Part shown: positions 46,410 through 54,684 of the stretch, one piece after another
Layout of the letters: every line of letters begins with the position of its first letter
Numbering within the stretch: the stretch's first letter is position 1
Source: Pseudomonas sp. B21-023
GTDB lineage: Bacteria > Pseudomonadota > Gammaproteobacteria > Pseudomonadales > Pseudomonadaceae
Length of the DNA: 64,000 nucleotides
NCBI RefSeq assembly: GCF_024749165.1
Contig: NZ_CP087190.1
Coordinates: 3,817,501-3,881,500, forward strand
Reading direction: 5' to 3'
Program-made: the position numbers and the translations under genes
Notes under the pieces: generated by a model
The model's database searches: none
What the model was told of the DNA's origin: nothing
Seen by the model: only the letters and a program-made list of their open reading frames with translations

Positions 46410-47024
46410 TCAGTGGGTGAAGTAGTCTTCGAAATCTTCGGCGGCGGTGATGACGTTGTCGGCCAGGGTGTGGATCTCCTGGACGATGTTGTCCAGCGAC
46501 GAAGCCGCGCTCAGGGCGCCGAACATGGTGTACACCGACTCGCCCGACGGCAGTGTGTGCAGGCCGATGGACGACAGCGGGAACACGTCGCGGGTGCGCA
46601 GCACCGCATCGTTGAATGCAGCGCGGTCTTTCACCTGGTTGGCTTCCACCAGCAGCGTATCGACCAGGATCTGCTCACCGGCCACGGCGATGTACAGCGG
46701 CAGGCCGTCCAGTTCGTTCATCACCAGCTTGAGGCTGGGCTCGGCGCCCTGTTGCAGGGACAGGCCGATCGACCCGTCGCGCACCTCGTCCAGGCCTTGC
46801 AGGGCGCCGTGCAGCGTTTCGATCGTCCAGTGGGTGTGCTCGGTCATGAAATCCTCCGTTCTGACCTGTTTGCCCGCGTGGGGCTGACGTAAAGCCTTCT
46901 CTATACCGCGCAGGGCGGCGGCGTGCTCGGGCAGGATCCACAGCTCACGCTTGACCAGGCCCGCGGCCTTGAGCCGGGCGCGCATGTCACGCATGTAGTC
47001 GGTGGAGCTTTTCTTGCCTGCCAT
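46410..47024 (-). CDS. yjfI: DUF2170 family protein (YjfI-like) with N-terminal DNA-binding-like extension
   Basis: The 204-residue protein has a C-terminal DUF2170 domain (about 75-204; VYTMFGALSAASSLDNIVQEI, EDFEDYFTH). An N-terminal ~60 residues (SSTDYMRDMRARLKAAGLVK, then RELWILPEHAAALRGIEKAL) has the strand-helix-helix look of ribbon-helix-helix antitoxins such as the MazE type. E. coli YjfI is shorter, so the extension is unusual. The start at 47024 (MAGKKSS) is preferred; the frame is open to 47114 but runs through the promoter palindromes. First gene of the operon. Confidence 0.8.
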   Translation of the reverse strand: MAGKKSSTDYMRDMRARLKAAGLVKRELWILPEHAAALRGIEKALRQPHAGKQVRTEDFMTEHTHWTIETLHGALQGLDEVRDGSIGLSLQQGAEPSLKLVMNELDGLPLYIAVAGEQILVDTLLVEANQVKDRAAFNDAVLRTRDVFPLSSIGLHTLPSGESVYTMFGALSAASSLDNIVQEIHTLADNVITAAEDFEDYFTH

Positions 47025-47042
47025 CGAAGGGGGTATCCTTGT

Positions 47043-47099
47043 CTCACATGTGATGCACGTTACGCCTGGATCACGAGCTGCGCAAGCATCACATGTGAG
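47043..47099 (-). promoter_or_regulatory. yjf operon promoter between two identical palindromic operators
   Basis: The perfect palindrome TCACATGTGA occurs at 47044-47053 and 47089-47098, with flanks extending the mirror symmetry (CTCACATGTGATGC facing GCATCACATGTGAG). Between them, on the minus strand, are TTGCGC (47085-47080) and TAACGT (47062-47057) with a 17-bp spacer, a plausible sigma-70 promoter. One operator lies upstream of -35 and the other near +1, 45 bp apart centre to centre, fitting repression by a paired-site DNA-binding protein. Confidence 0.6.
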
Positions 47100-47131
47100 G
47101 AGCAATGTCCGCACGGTGCGCCCGCCCCAAC

Positions 47132-47779
47132 CTACCCCGCCACTCGCGTCAGCCGCTGCAGCGCCTCGATCACCTGCGGATCACGCGCCTCGAGCACATC
47201 CATCTGGATCCTTGCGATCACCGCCTTGAGTAGCTCGGTTTGGCTCATCCGGGTTTGCCCCAGCAGCGTCAGGAAATCCTCGGCCATGTGCGCGTTGACC
47301 TTCATCGACAACCGCCGCGTGGCTCCGGACGCCGGCAACCCCCTCTGACGCCGCTGCGCGTCGAGTGCCTGGACGAAGGCCTCGTGGCCGGGCTGCAGAC
47401 CCGCGCCCTGGCGGGCCTGCACCAGCCAATGGAAATAATGGGCGAGGAACAGCTTGCGCAGGTGTGCCCCTGCCTCGCTGCTGACCGCTTGCATCGCCGC
47501 GTCGAGCACATCGAGATACACCGCCGGAAGCCTCGCCTCGATGGACTTGAGCTGCTGCTTGCGCGCCTCGCGGATTGCCGGAGTGGACTGCGGCGGGATG
47601 GCCACCACCGTATCGCAGCCATCGCACACGCCCACCAGGATGTCCCGCGCCACGCCCAGGCCGTCACTGAAAGGCACGTCGCGCCGGGTGTAATGCATGG
47701 CGACCAATGCCTGGCAACGCTCGCACAGGGCCTGGCCGGTGTCGCCCTCGAACAGGATATTCATGCTTGGGTTACTCAT
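47132..47779 (-). CDS. Probable antitoxin: MqsA/YgiT-like zinc finger with ribbon-helix-helix-like C-terminus
   Basis: The 215-residue protein has an N-terminal two-CxxC zinc-finger region (CERCQALV ... RDVPF ... CDGCDTVV) laid out like the N-terminus of MqsA. The middle is helical, and the C-terminus (LSMKVNAHMAEDFLTLLGQ, then TRMSQTELLKAVIARI) resembles a ribbon-helix-helix instead of the HTH of MqsA, which is also much shorter (~131). Its ATG overlaps the toxin stop by 4 bp (ATGA), giving the toxin-first order of mqsRA. Confidence 0.6.
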   Translation of the reverse strand: MSNPSMNILFEGDTGQALCERCQALVAMHYTRRDVPFSDGLGVARDILVGVCDGCDTVVAIPPQSTPAIREARKQQLKSIEARLPAVYLDVLDAAMQAVSSEAGAHLRKLFLAHYFHWLVQARQGAGLQPGHEAFVQALDAQRRQRGLPASGATRRLSMKVNAHMAEDFLTLLGQTRMSQTELLKAVIARIQMDVLEARDPQVIEALQRLTRVAG

Positions 47780-48066
47780 TGGTGAACACTGATGAACCAC
47801 GTCTGGGGCTCGATGAAATAGAACTTGATGTACCAGTCGGAGCGCCTGAGCACATGGACTTCGATGGCTGGCACGGCATGGTGTGGGCTGCAGCTGTAGT
47901 GAGTGCCATTGCAAGCACGGATGACCTCGATGATATCGCCCGCACTAACCGCGCCAAGGGCCAACAGGTTCTTTACCTCGATATCGCCCCGCGCTGCATG
48001 CAGGTACTTCCCGGATTCGAGCGCGGCAATCACCGCGCTCTTGGCTGCCTTGAAGCCTTTTGGCAT
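47776..48066 (-). CDS. MqsR-like mRNA interferase toxin (putative)
   Basis: The 96-residue basic protein has the length and order of MqsR: an N-terminal helix (GFKAAKSAVIAALESGKYL), a DIIEVIRACNGTHYS helix region and C-terminal strands DWYIKFYFIE and WFISVHQ, matching the YLKITV and LIVSFKE strands of E. coli MqsR. MqsR cleaves mRNA at GCU in E. coli; activity here is not shown. GGAGGGG precedes the ATG. Confidence 0.55.
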   Translation of the reverse strand: MPKGFKAAKSAVIAALESGKYLHAARGDIEVKNLLALGAVSAGDIIEVIRACNGTHYSCSPHHAVPAIEVHVLRRSDWYIKFYFIEPQTWFISVHQ

Positions 48067-48082
48067 GACCCCTCCCTGGCAT

Positions 48083-48098
48083 TACGAAAATCATCGTA
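48083..48098. promoter_or_regulatory. Candidate operator of the MqsR/MqsA-like pair
   Basis: TACGAAAATCATCGTA has 5-bp inverted arms (TACGA/TCGTA) and lies 17 bp before the toxin start, where an autoregulating antitoxin would bind. It differs from the TCACATGTGA sites of the yjf promoter. Confidence 0.45.
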
Positions 48099-48338
48099 CA
48101 TTTTTCTGGCCAAATCCAGCTTGCGCTGCGACTCAGTCGACCAACGGCGCTGTCGCGCACCGATGAAGCCTGGGCATGAACTATGGCCGCGGGCGCGCAA
48201 GTGTGTGGCCTGGATGTGTAACCGGCGCTTTCGGGGAAATACAGCGTGTTTCGCGCGATCCTTGCCGACTCGATGATGACCCGCTGATCCGTGCGCCTCG
48301 ATTGCCAGGTAATGCGCTGCGATAGCTGGGGCTGGCTA
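48099..48338. other. Intergenic region, nothing recognised
   Basis: The 240 bp between the toxin operator and the metR stop show open frames on both strands but none with a ribosome site or recognised family. Confidence 0.4.
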
Positions 48339-49268
48339 TCAAACGGCGATCCCGGAAACAGCATTGACGCCTTCCAGCGTCGCGAAGGACATATCCTTTG
48401 CCGTGAGCAGGAAGTCGCTTACATAAGGCACTTCGAGCATGTCGCTGCGGACCGCCGCATACAGTTTTGCCTGCAGCCCCTTCTCCCCCAGTCGCTTGGT
48501 GGTCACGTAACCGCGCGAACTGTATTCATGCACGGCCCAATTCGGCAGGCAGCACACACCGCGGCCGCTGGCCACCAGTTGCATCATCATGATCGTCAGC
48601 TCCGAGGTGCGTACTTGCGCCGGCTCGATGTCGGCCGGGTCAAGGAAGCGGGTGAAGATGTCCAGCCTGTTGCGCTCGATCGGGTAGGTGATCAGCGTCT
48701 GGCTGGCAATATCGGCGGGCTCGAGGTACGGCCTTGCGCACAAGGCGTGGTGATTGTCGATGGCCAGCAGTGCCTCATAGCCGAACAGTGGCACGTAGCT
48801 GATCCCCGGCAGTTTCATCGGGTCGGACGTCACCACCAGGTCCAGATCGCCCCGCTCCAACGCCGGCAGTGGCGCGAATGAAAACCCCGACGCCAGGTCC
48901 AGTTCGACCTCCGGCCAGGCACCGCGAAATTCGTCCACCGTCGGCATCAGCCATTGATAGCAGCTGTGGCACTCGATCGCGATATGCAGCCGCCCAGCCG
49001 TACCGCCCGCCAGCTTGCCCAGGTCCCGCTCGGTGGCGCGGATCTGCGGCAGCACCTGCTCGGCCAGCTCCAGCAGCTTGAGACCGGCGCTGGTAAAACG
49101 TACCGGCTTGGACTTGCGCACGAACAGCGGCATGCCAATACGGTCTTCGAGCTCGCGGAACTGGTGCGACAGCGCCGATTGGGTCAGGTGCAGCCGCTCG
49201 GCGGCTTCGTACAGGCTGTCGGTTTCGCGCAAGGCATGGATGGTGCGCAGGTGCCTCAGATCAATCAT
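48339..49268 (-). CDS. metR: LysR-type regulator MetR
   Basis: The 309-residue protein has an N-terminal winged HTH (LYEAAERLHLTQSALSHQFRELEDRIGMPLF) and a periplasmic-binding-type effector domain; homocysteine is the co-effector in known MetR proteins. It is divergent from the mesX-mesD methionine synthase genes, the usual relationship. The ATG at 49268 (MIDLRHL) is preferred over 49292. Confidence 0.93.
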   Translation of the reverse strand: MIDLRHLRTIHALRETDSLYEAAERLHLTQSALSHQFRELEDRIGMPLFVRKSKPVRFTSAGLKLLELAEQVLPQIRATERDLGKLAGGTAGRLHIAIECHSCYQWLMPTVDEFRGAWPEVELDLASGFSFAPLPALERGDLDLVVTSDPMKLPGISYVPLFGYEALLAIDNHHALCARPYLEPADIASQTLITYPIERNRLDIFTRFLDPADIEPAQVRTSELTIMMMQLVASGRGVCCLPNWAVHEYSSRGYVTTKRLGEKGLQAKLYAAVRSDMLEVPYVSDFLLTAKDMSFATLEGVNAVSGIAV

Positions 49269-49297
49269 GAGCAAAACTACACTTGTATGCAAAAAAA

Positions 49298-49312
49298 ATG
49301 AGTTTGTCTCAT
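49298..49312. promoter_or_regulatory. Candidate MetR operator
   Basis: ATGAGTTTGTCTCAT is a dyad whose inner TGAG-N5-CTCA follows the TGAA-N5-TTCA layout of MetR sites. It lies in the 176-bp divergent region between metR and mesX. Confidence 0.6.
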
Positions 49313-49444
49313 GACGAGCTGATCTTTGACAATCCCCTCATCGAATTTGCGTGAGCGAGAAAGGCAGCCTGGCTTGGTGCGACCGCCATGACCTCAACCC
49401 TGGCCTTTCTTGCCTCGCTTCAGACATCAGGGTACACGACCACC

Positions 49445-50428
49445 ATGAATAACGAGTTTGCATTCACCCTCAAGCGTATTTGTTTCGATGAGCACTACCA
49501 GCCTTCGGACAAGACCCGCACTACCACCAACTTTGCCAACCTGGCCAGGGGCAAGAGCCGCCAGGAGAATCTGCGCAATACCTTGAGGATGATCGACAAC
49601 CGCTTCAATGCCTTGGCGCACTGGGATAACCCCAAAGGCGACCGCTACACGGTCGAGCTCGACATCATTTCAGTGGAAATGGATATCGGCTTCTCGGGCA
49701 CTGCCCCTGCCCTGCCCTTGATTGAAATATTGAAAACGACGGTGGTCGATCGACAAACCAACGAGCGTATCGACGGCATGGTCGGCAATAATTTTTCCTC
49801 GTACGTGCGCGATTACGATTTCAGCGTGCTGCTGCAGGGGCACAACAAGGATCGGCAAACCTTCAGCACACCCGATGATTTCGGAGACCTGCACGGAAAA
49901 CTGTTCAAGTGCTTCGTGAGTTCGAGCGCCTACAAGGAGCATTTCAGCAAGCCCCCCGTCATCTGCCTGAGCGTCTCGAGCAGCAAGGTTTATCACCGCA
50001 CGGAAAACCAGCACCCGGTCCTGGGCGTTGAATACCTGCAGGCTGAATACTCGCTGACCGATGAGTACTTCAAGAAGATGGGTTTGAAGGTGCGCTACTT
50101 CATGCCGCCCAACAGTGCCGCGCCGCTGGCGTTCTATTTTGCCGGCGATTTGCTGGGCGACTACACCAACCTGGAACTGATCAGCACCATCAGCACGATG
50201 GACACCTTCCAGAAAATCTACCGGCCTGAAATCTACAACGCGAACTCCGCCGCCGGCAAAACCTACCAGCCCAGCTTGCACCACCAGGACTACTCGTTGA
50301 CGCGCATCGTTTACGACCGCGAAGAGCGCAGCCGGCTGGCTGTCGAACAGGGGAAGTTTGCGCAAGAGCATTTCATCAAGCCCTACCAGGCGATCCTCGA
50401 GCAGTGGTCCGCCCGTTGCGCGCTTTGA
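49445..50428 (+). CDS. mesX: DUF1852 protein MesX, putative oxygenase for methionine synthase MesD
   Basis: The 327-residue protein matches DUF1852 (FAFTLKRICFDEHYQPSDKTR, TTNFANLARGKSRQENLRNTL). This family is known as MesX, required together with MesD for folate-independent, oxygen-dependent methionine synthesis. The start at 49445 (MNNEF) is the family N-terminus, preferred over 49388. mesD follows by 26 bp. Confidence 0.92.
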   Translation: MNNEFAFTLKRICFDEHYQPSDKTRTTTNFANLARGKSRQENLRNTLRMIDNRFNALAHWDNPKGDRYTVELDIISVEMDIGFSGTAPALPLIEILKTTVVDRQTNERIDGMVGNNFSSYVRDYDFSVLLQGHNKDRQTFSTPDDFGDLHGKLFKCFVSSSAYKEHFSKPPVICLSVSSSKVYHRTENQHPVLGVEYLQAEYSLTDEYFKKMGLKVRYFMPPNSAAPLAFYFAGDLLGDYTNLELISTISTMDTFQKIYRPEIYNANSAAGKTYQPSLHHQDYSLTRIVYDREERSRLAVEQGKFAQEHFIKPYQAILEQWSARCAL

Positions 50429-50454
50429 CTCAACCAGACACAAGGTTTTCCAGT

Positions 50455-51489
50455 ATGAAAAAGCTGTTACCCACCTCCACTGCCGGCAGCCTGCCCAAAC
50501 CCGCCTGGCTCGCCGAGCCCGAGAAGCTCTGGTCGCCATGGAAGTTGGAGGGTGATGAACTGGTCGAGGGCAAGCAAGACGCGCTGCGCTTGTCCTTGCA
50601 AGAGCAACAGCACGCCGGCATCGATATCGTCAGCGATGGCGAACAGACACGGCAGCATTTCGTCACGACCTTTATCGAACACCTCGACGGTGTCGATTTC
50701 GAGAAGCGCGAGACGGTCAGAATCCGCGATCGCTACGATGCCAGCGTGCCGACGGTCGTAGGCGCTGTTGCGCGCCGCAAGCCTGTGTTCGTCGATGACG
50801 CCAGGTTCTTGCGTCAACACACCTCGCAACCCATCAAGTGGGCGCTGCCAGGCCCCATGACGATGATCGACACACTGTATGACGCCCACTACAAAAGCCG
50901 CGAAAAACTGGCCTGGGAATTCGCCAAGATCCTCAACCAGGAAGCCCGCGAACTCGAAGCGGCGGGTGTCGACATCATCCAGTTCGACGAACCCGCCTTC
51001 AACGTGTTCTTCGACGAGGTCAATGACTGGGGCGTGGCCACCCTGGAGCGCGCCATCGAAGGGCTCAAGTGCGAAACCGCCGTGCACATTTGCTACGGCT
51101 ACGGCATCAAGGCCAACACCGACTGGAAAAAGACCCTCGGCTCGGAATGGCGCCAATACGAAGAAGCCTTCCCCAAGCTGCAGAAATCCAGCATCGATAT
51201 CGTCTCGCTGGAGTGCCACAACTCCCACGTGCCGATGGACCTGATCGAGCTTATCCGTGGCAAGAAAGTGATGGTTGGCGCCATCGATGTCGCCAACCAC
51301 GCCATTGAAACCCCCGAGGAAGTTGCCAATACCCTGCGCAAGGCCCTGCAGTTCGTCGACGCCGACAAGCTCTACCCTTGCACCAACTGCGGGATGGCGC
51401 CCCTGCCGCGCCAGGTGGCAAGAGGCAAGCTCAATGCGTTGAGCGTGGGCGCGGAGATTGTTCGCAGAGAACTGGCAAACCAGCGCTGA
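50455..51489 (+). CDS. mesD: Core methionine synthase MesD (MetE C-terminal-like)
   Basis: The 344-residue protein corresponds only to the catalytic C-terminal half of cobalamin-independent MetE. Zinc ligands are visible in VHICYGYG (H and C) and PCTNCGM, and the homocysteine-site DEP in IQFDEPAFN. The N-terminal folate-binding half is absent; members of this family do not use methyl-folate and the methyl source is unresolved. AAGG precedes the ATG at 50455. Confidence 0.93.
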   Translation: MKKLLPTSTAGSLPKPAWLAEPEKLWSPWKLEGDELVEGKQDALRLSLQEQQHAGIDIVSDGEQTRQHFVTTFIEHLDGVDFEKRETVRIRDRYDASVPTVVGAVARRKPVFVDDARFLRQHTSQPIKWALPGPMTMIDTLYDAHYKSREKLAWEFAKILNQEARELEAAGVDIIQFDEPAFNVFFDEVNDWGVATLERAIEGLKCETAVHICYGYGIKANTDWKKTLGSEWRQYEEAFPKLQKSSIDIVSLECHNSHVPMDLIELIRGKKVMVGAIDVANHAIETPEEVANTLRKALQFVDADKLYPCTNCGMAPLPRQVARGKLNALSVGAEIVRRELANQR

Positions 51490-51512
51490 GCACAGGTCGG
51501 AGGTAACAGGCG

Positions 51513-51536
51513 AAGGCCCGGACAGATGCGGGCCTT
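51513..51536 (+). other. Hairpin between mesD and the flavin reductase gene
   Basis: AAGGCCCG and CGGGCCTT form an 8-bp perfect stem with an 8-nt loop. There is no T run, so it is more likely an mRNA stability or attenuation element than a terminator. Confidence 0.5.
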
Positions 51537-51574
51537 CCCACACCTTCGAGCGGCACCCACACCCAGGACCTACT

Positions 51575-52081
51575 ATGTCACTCCCTATCGAGCCATCGAG
51601 CTTTCGCGAAGCGCTCGGGCACTACGCCTCCGGTATCACGGTCATTACATCGCACACCGATGACGAGCCGATCGGCTTCACTTGCCAGTCGTTCTACAGC
51701 GTGTCGATGAACCCGCCACTGGTGTCATTCAGCGTGATGGCCAGTTCGGCCAGCTACCCCAGGATTCGCCAGGCCGGCCGCTTCGCGGTCAACATCCTGG
51801 CGGGTGAGCAGATCGAGATTTCCAACCAGTTCGCGCGGCGCGGCACGGACAAGTGGCACAAGGTGCAATGGCAACCGTCACCGCTGGGCAATCCGATCAT
51901 TACCGGTAGCCTGCACTGGATCGATTGCGAGATTCACGCTGAACACGCCGCGGGCGATCACCTGATCGTCATCGGTGAAGTGAAGGCGTTGAACCTGCAG
52001 CAAACCACGTCCTCGCAGCCTTTGCTGTATTTCAAGGGGCAGTATTGCAACCTCGCGGCGCAGGGTGCGACGAGCGCCTGA
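51575..52081 (+). CDS. Flavin reductase (NAD(P)H:FMN oxidoreductase), MesX partner candidate
   Basis: The 168-residue protein has the flavin reductase-like split barrel: FREALGHYASGITVITS, the FMN-binding TCQSFYSVSMNPPLVSFS, and RFAVNIL. AGGA lies 7 bp before the ATG at 51575. Its place in the mesXD operon suggests it supplies reduced flavin to the oxygenase MesX; that is inference. Confidence 0.9.
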   Translation: MSLPIEPSSFREALGHYASGITVITSHTDDEPIGFTCQSFYSVSMNPPLVSFSVMASSASYPRIRQAGRFAVNILAGEQIEISNQFARRGTDKWHKVQWQPSPLGNPIITGSLHWIDCEIHAEHAAGDHLIVIGEVKALNLQQTTSSQPLLYFKGQYCNLAAQGATSA

Positions 52082-52106
52082 CGCTATCGCCAACAAGCCA
52101 TGGCCA

Positions 52107-52682
52107 TCAGAACAGCCCACCCATGGTCAACGCCAGGCCACCGCCCGCCTGCACGCCGATGTTGAACCCGGCGGAGAAGATCACGCCCTTGGCCGAGCGC
52201 AGCAGGCGCGGCAAGGTTTCCTGCGGCAGGAACGCGCCGCCGCCACCAATCGCGGCGGTACCCAGGACCAATAGCTTGGGATCCAGGCCGAACAGCACGC
52301 CCGAGCCGCTGCCACCGCCAACCAGGCCCAGCCCGCCTTCGAGGAACACGCACCCGCCCTTGAAGTCGTCGCGCACCAGGCCCCGGGCCGCGACCGATTC
52401 GGCCACCAGCACCGTGCCGACCGCCGGGAAGTCTTCATTGGCGCCGACCGCACCCACGCTCTTGCCCGCCACCAGCAAGTTGATCTTGCCTACCCGCGGC
52501 AAGCGTGCGCCTACGCCAACACCGACCCCGAGCGAGCCATAGCGAAACTGCTGCTCGGCCTGGTTGGGATCGGTCAGGGTCAACAAGCCACCGTTGGCGG
52601 CGGCAAACATCACCGTCAACCCACCCCCGCTGGCAGTCTTGTATTTCCAGTCGCTGACACTCAGCGGCAATGTGATCTGCAT
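52107..52682 (-). CDS. Glycine-rich hypothetical protein
   Basis: The 191-residue protein starts MQITLPLSVSDWKYKT behind a strong GGAGGT; an upstream in-frame start at 52799 was rejected for lack of one. The second half is a Gly-rich hydrophobic series (LEGGLGLVGGGSGSGVLFGL, AAIGGGGAFLP) that could form membrane-inserting helices. No family recognised. It is convergent with the flavin reductase, 25 bp away. Confidence 0.6.
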   Translation of the reverse strand: MQITLPLSVSDWKYKTASGGGLTVMFAAANGGLLTLTDPNQAEQQFRYGSLGVGVGVGARLPRVGKINLLVAGKSVGAVGANEDFPAVGTVLVAESVAARGLVRDDFKGGCVFLEGGLGLVGGGSGSGVLFGLDPKLLVLGTAAIGGGGAFLPQETLPRLLRSAKGVIFSAGFNIGVQAGGGLALTMGGLF

Positions 52683-52917
52683 GTGCACCTCCGTGTAGTG
52701 GCAGCGCCATTCGACGCCGGCCAATCCCTGTGTCCAGACCGACAGCAGCATAGCAACCCGCGCCTTGCCAGCCCCATAGCCCCAATGAGCTATTGCCAAA
52801 CCGCCACAAGGCGCCAGCCCATACGGATGACGAGCCGATCGGCGTCACTCGCCAGTGGTGAAGCTTGTCTAAAGTAGTTCCCATCACAGACCCAGCCCAT
52901 GGAATGGAGAAGCAAAG

Positions 52918-53955
52918 ATGCCGGCTTGCCCGATCCCCACCGACGAAGCGCTGCGCCAACGCGCCCTCGATGAGATGAACCTGGTCGATACGCCCGCCGA
53001 GCATTACCTCGATACCCTGGTGCGGCTCACCCAGGACCTGGCGCACGTGGACACCGTGCTGATCAGCCTGATCGACCAAGACCGTCAGTGGTTCAAGGCC
53101 AGGATCGGGCTGGACGCCAGCGAGACCCCGCGCGACGTGTCCTTCTGCGGGTACGCCATTCTAGATGACGACACGTTACTGGTGCCGGATGCCACGCAAG
53201 ACCCGCGATTCGTCGACAATCCTCTGGTGCTGAATCCGCCTTATATCCGCTTTTACGCCGGACATCCGCTGCGTGCCGGAAACGGCAAGGCCATCGGTAC
53301 GTTGTGCATGTTCGACCCCCGACCGCGCCAGCTGAACGAGATCCAGCAGGCGAATTTCAAGGACCTGGCCACACTTGCGGAGGGCTATCTGCGACTGCGC
53401 AGCCTGATCCAGACCAATCGCGACCTGCGCCTGGAGATGGACCGCGAACAGCGCAAAGCGCTGCTCGACCCCTTGACCCAGCTGTGGAACCGCGGGGCGT
53501 TGGCCGCCTTCCATGACCGTGAGCGGCGCCTGGCCCACGAGCGAGGTCTGCAGCTGGGGGCGATTTATGCGGACCTTGACCACTTCAAGGCCGTCAACGA
53601 CCAGCATGGCCACGCGGCCGGCGACCAGGTGCTGTGCGAGTGCGCCCGCCGCCTGCGCGCCGCGCTTCGCCCCGATGACCTGCTGGTGCGCCAGGGTGGC
53701 GAGGAATTCGTCGCCTTGCTGCCGGTCAAGGACAGCGCGGAACTGAACGGGATCGCGCAACGGGTACGTCAGCTGATCGGCACCCAACCGGTGCAGCTGG
53801 CCAGCGGCCCGCTGCGGGTAAGCCTCAGCGCAGGGTGCACCCTGTTTGCCGAGGGGGAAGCGCTCGAAGACGCGCTGAGACGCGCCGACAGCGGGCTGTA
53901 CGCCGCGAAGCAAGGGGGGCGGGATCAGGTGGTCTATGTGCCGGGCGCGTTTTGA
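52918..53955 (+). CDS. GAF-GGDEF diguanylate cyclase
   Basis: The 345-residue soluble protein has an N-terminal GAF domain (about 20-155; DVSFCGYAI, FYAGHPL) and a C-terminal GGDEF domain with the active site GGEEF (260-264). It also has an intact inhibitory I-site RPDD (251-254). It should make c-di-GMP with product inhibition; the GAF ligand is unknown. GGAGAAG precedes the ATG. Confidence 0.93.
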   Translation: MPACPIPTDEALRQRALDEMNLVDTPAEHYLDTLVRLTQDLAHVDTVLISLIDQDRQWFKARIGLDASETPRDVSFCGYAILDDDTLLVPDATQDPRFVDNPLVLNPPYIRFYAGHPLRAGNGKAIGTLCMFDPRPRQLNEIQQANFKDLATLAEGYLRLRSLIQTNRDLRLEMDREQRKALLDPLTQLWNRGALAAFHDRERRLAHERGLQLGAIYADLDHFKAVNDQHGHAAGDQVLCECARRLRAALRPDDLLVRQGGEEFVALLPVKDSAELNGIAQRVRQLIGTQPVQLASGPLRVSLSAGCTLFAEGEALEDALRRADSGLYAAKQGGRDQVVYVPGAF

Positions 53956-54075
53956 ACGGGGTGGATTGTGCATTCCAATCGACTGATACTTCTCATCCAG
54001 AAGCGAACGTTTGATCAGGCAAGGAGAAAACAGGCGAGAAGCGTTAGGAGTCGCGCCTGGCCTTGCTGATTGCGC

Positions 54076-54532
54076 ATGAAAATTCCGAACTTGTTTTCAC
54101 CGCCGCATGACCGTCGTGCAGGCACTTTCGTACAAAGACCTCGCTTGGCCTTCGGATATCCTTTCCATACCTTGGACACGGCTGGCCTCATGCCTGCTAG
54201 CGGTCCGACCAGGCCAAAATGTCAAGGGCAATGTGCTAGGATCGAAAAATATGGAGAATAAAGAGCCTCGGTATCCGATCCCGGCGATTCTCTTGAGCCG
54301 TCTTGCAGTCGACCGAACCGCACAAAAACAGGGCCTTGGCAAACGCCTGATGGCAGACTTCTTTCGGCGAGTGTGCGTGGTTGCCCGACATTCGGGAGTT
54401 GCGTTCATTGTCGTCGATGCAAAGGACATGGACGCTGCCAGCTACTACCACAGCAAGCTTGGTTTCGTACCATCCAGCAATAATCCTTTACGCCTCGTAT
54501 TACCCACCGCCACTCTTTTAAAAACGGTTTAG
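54076..54532 (+). pseudogene. Degenerate GNAT acetyltransferase (TacT/KacT-like toxin) remnant
   Basis: The C-terminal part (from about 54250) reads YPIPAILLSRLAVDR, then QGLGKRLM, VVDAKDMDAASYYHSKLGF and PLRLVLP, the acetyl-CoA-binding half of tRNA-acetylating GNAT toxins. A possible N-terminal scrap (FSPPHDRRAGTF, from 54076) is in another frame and the ~60 residues between are missing. No DUF1778 antitoxin gene is seen. If translated, the residual frame from 54107 or 54250 would give a truncated enzyme. Confidence 0.6.
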
Positions 54533-54684
54533 ACCGATCTGCCCAACGGAGGGCAATACACTGGGTGCCCGTGCGGGGCCAGTATGCGTGTAGCCAACGC
54601 CTAGGGGTTGGAAGGTTTCGTGTGCGAGCTGCACATCAGCGCAATCCCGGCGTCACCCTTGATCGCCGCCTTACATACAATGCC
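54533..54684. other. Gap between the GNAT remnant and the APH-like gene
   Basis: No gene, repeat or terminator was recognised in these 152 bp. Confidence 0.4.

Noticed and set aside
47945-48364. 139-residue minus-strand frame upstream of the MqsR-like toxin
   Set aside because: Overlaps the toxin gene in another frame, no ribosome site, no recognised family.
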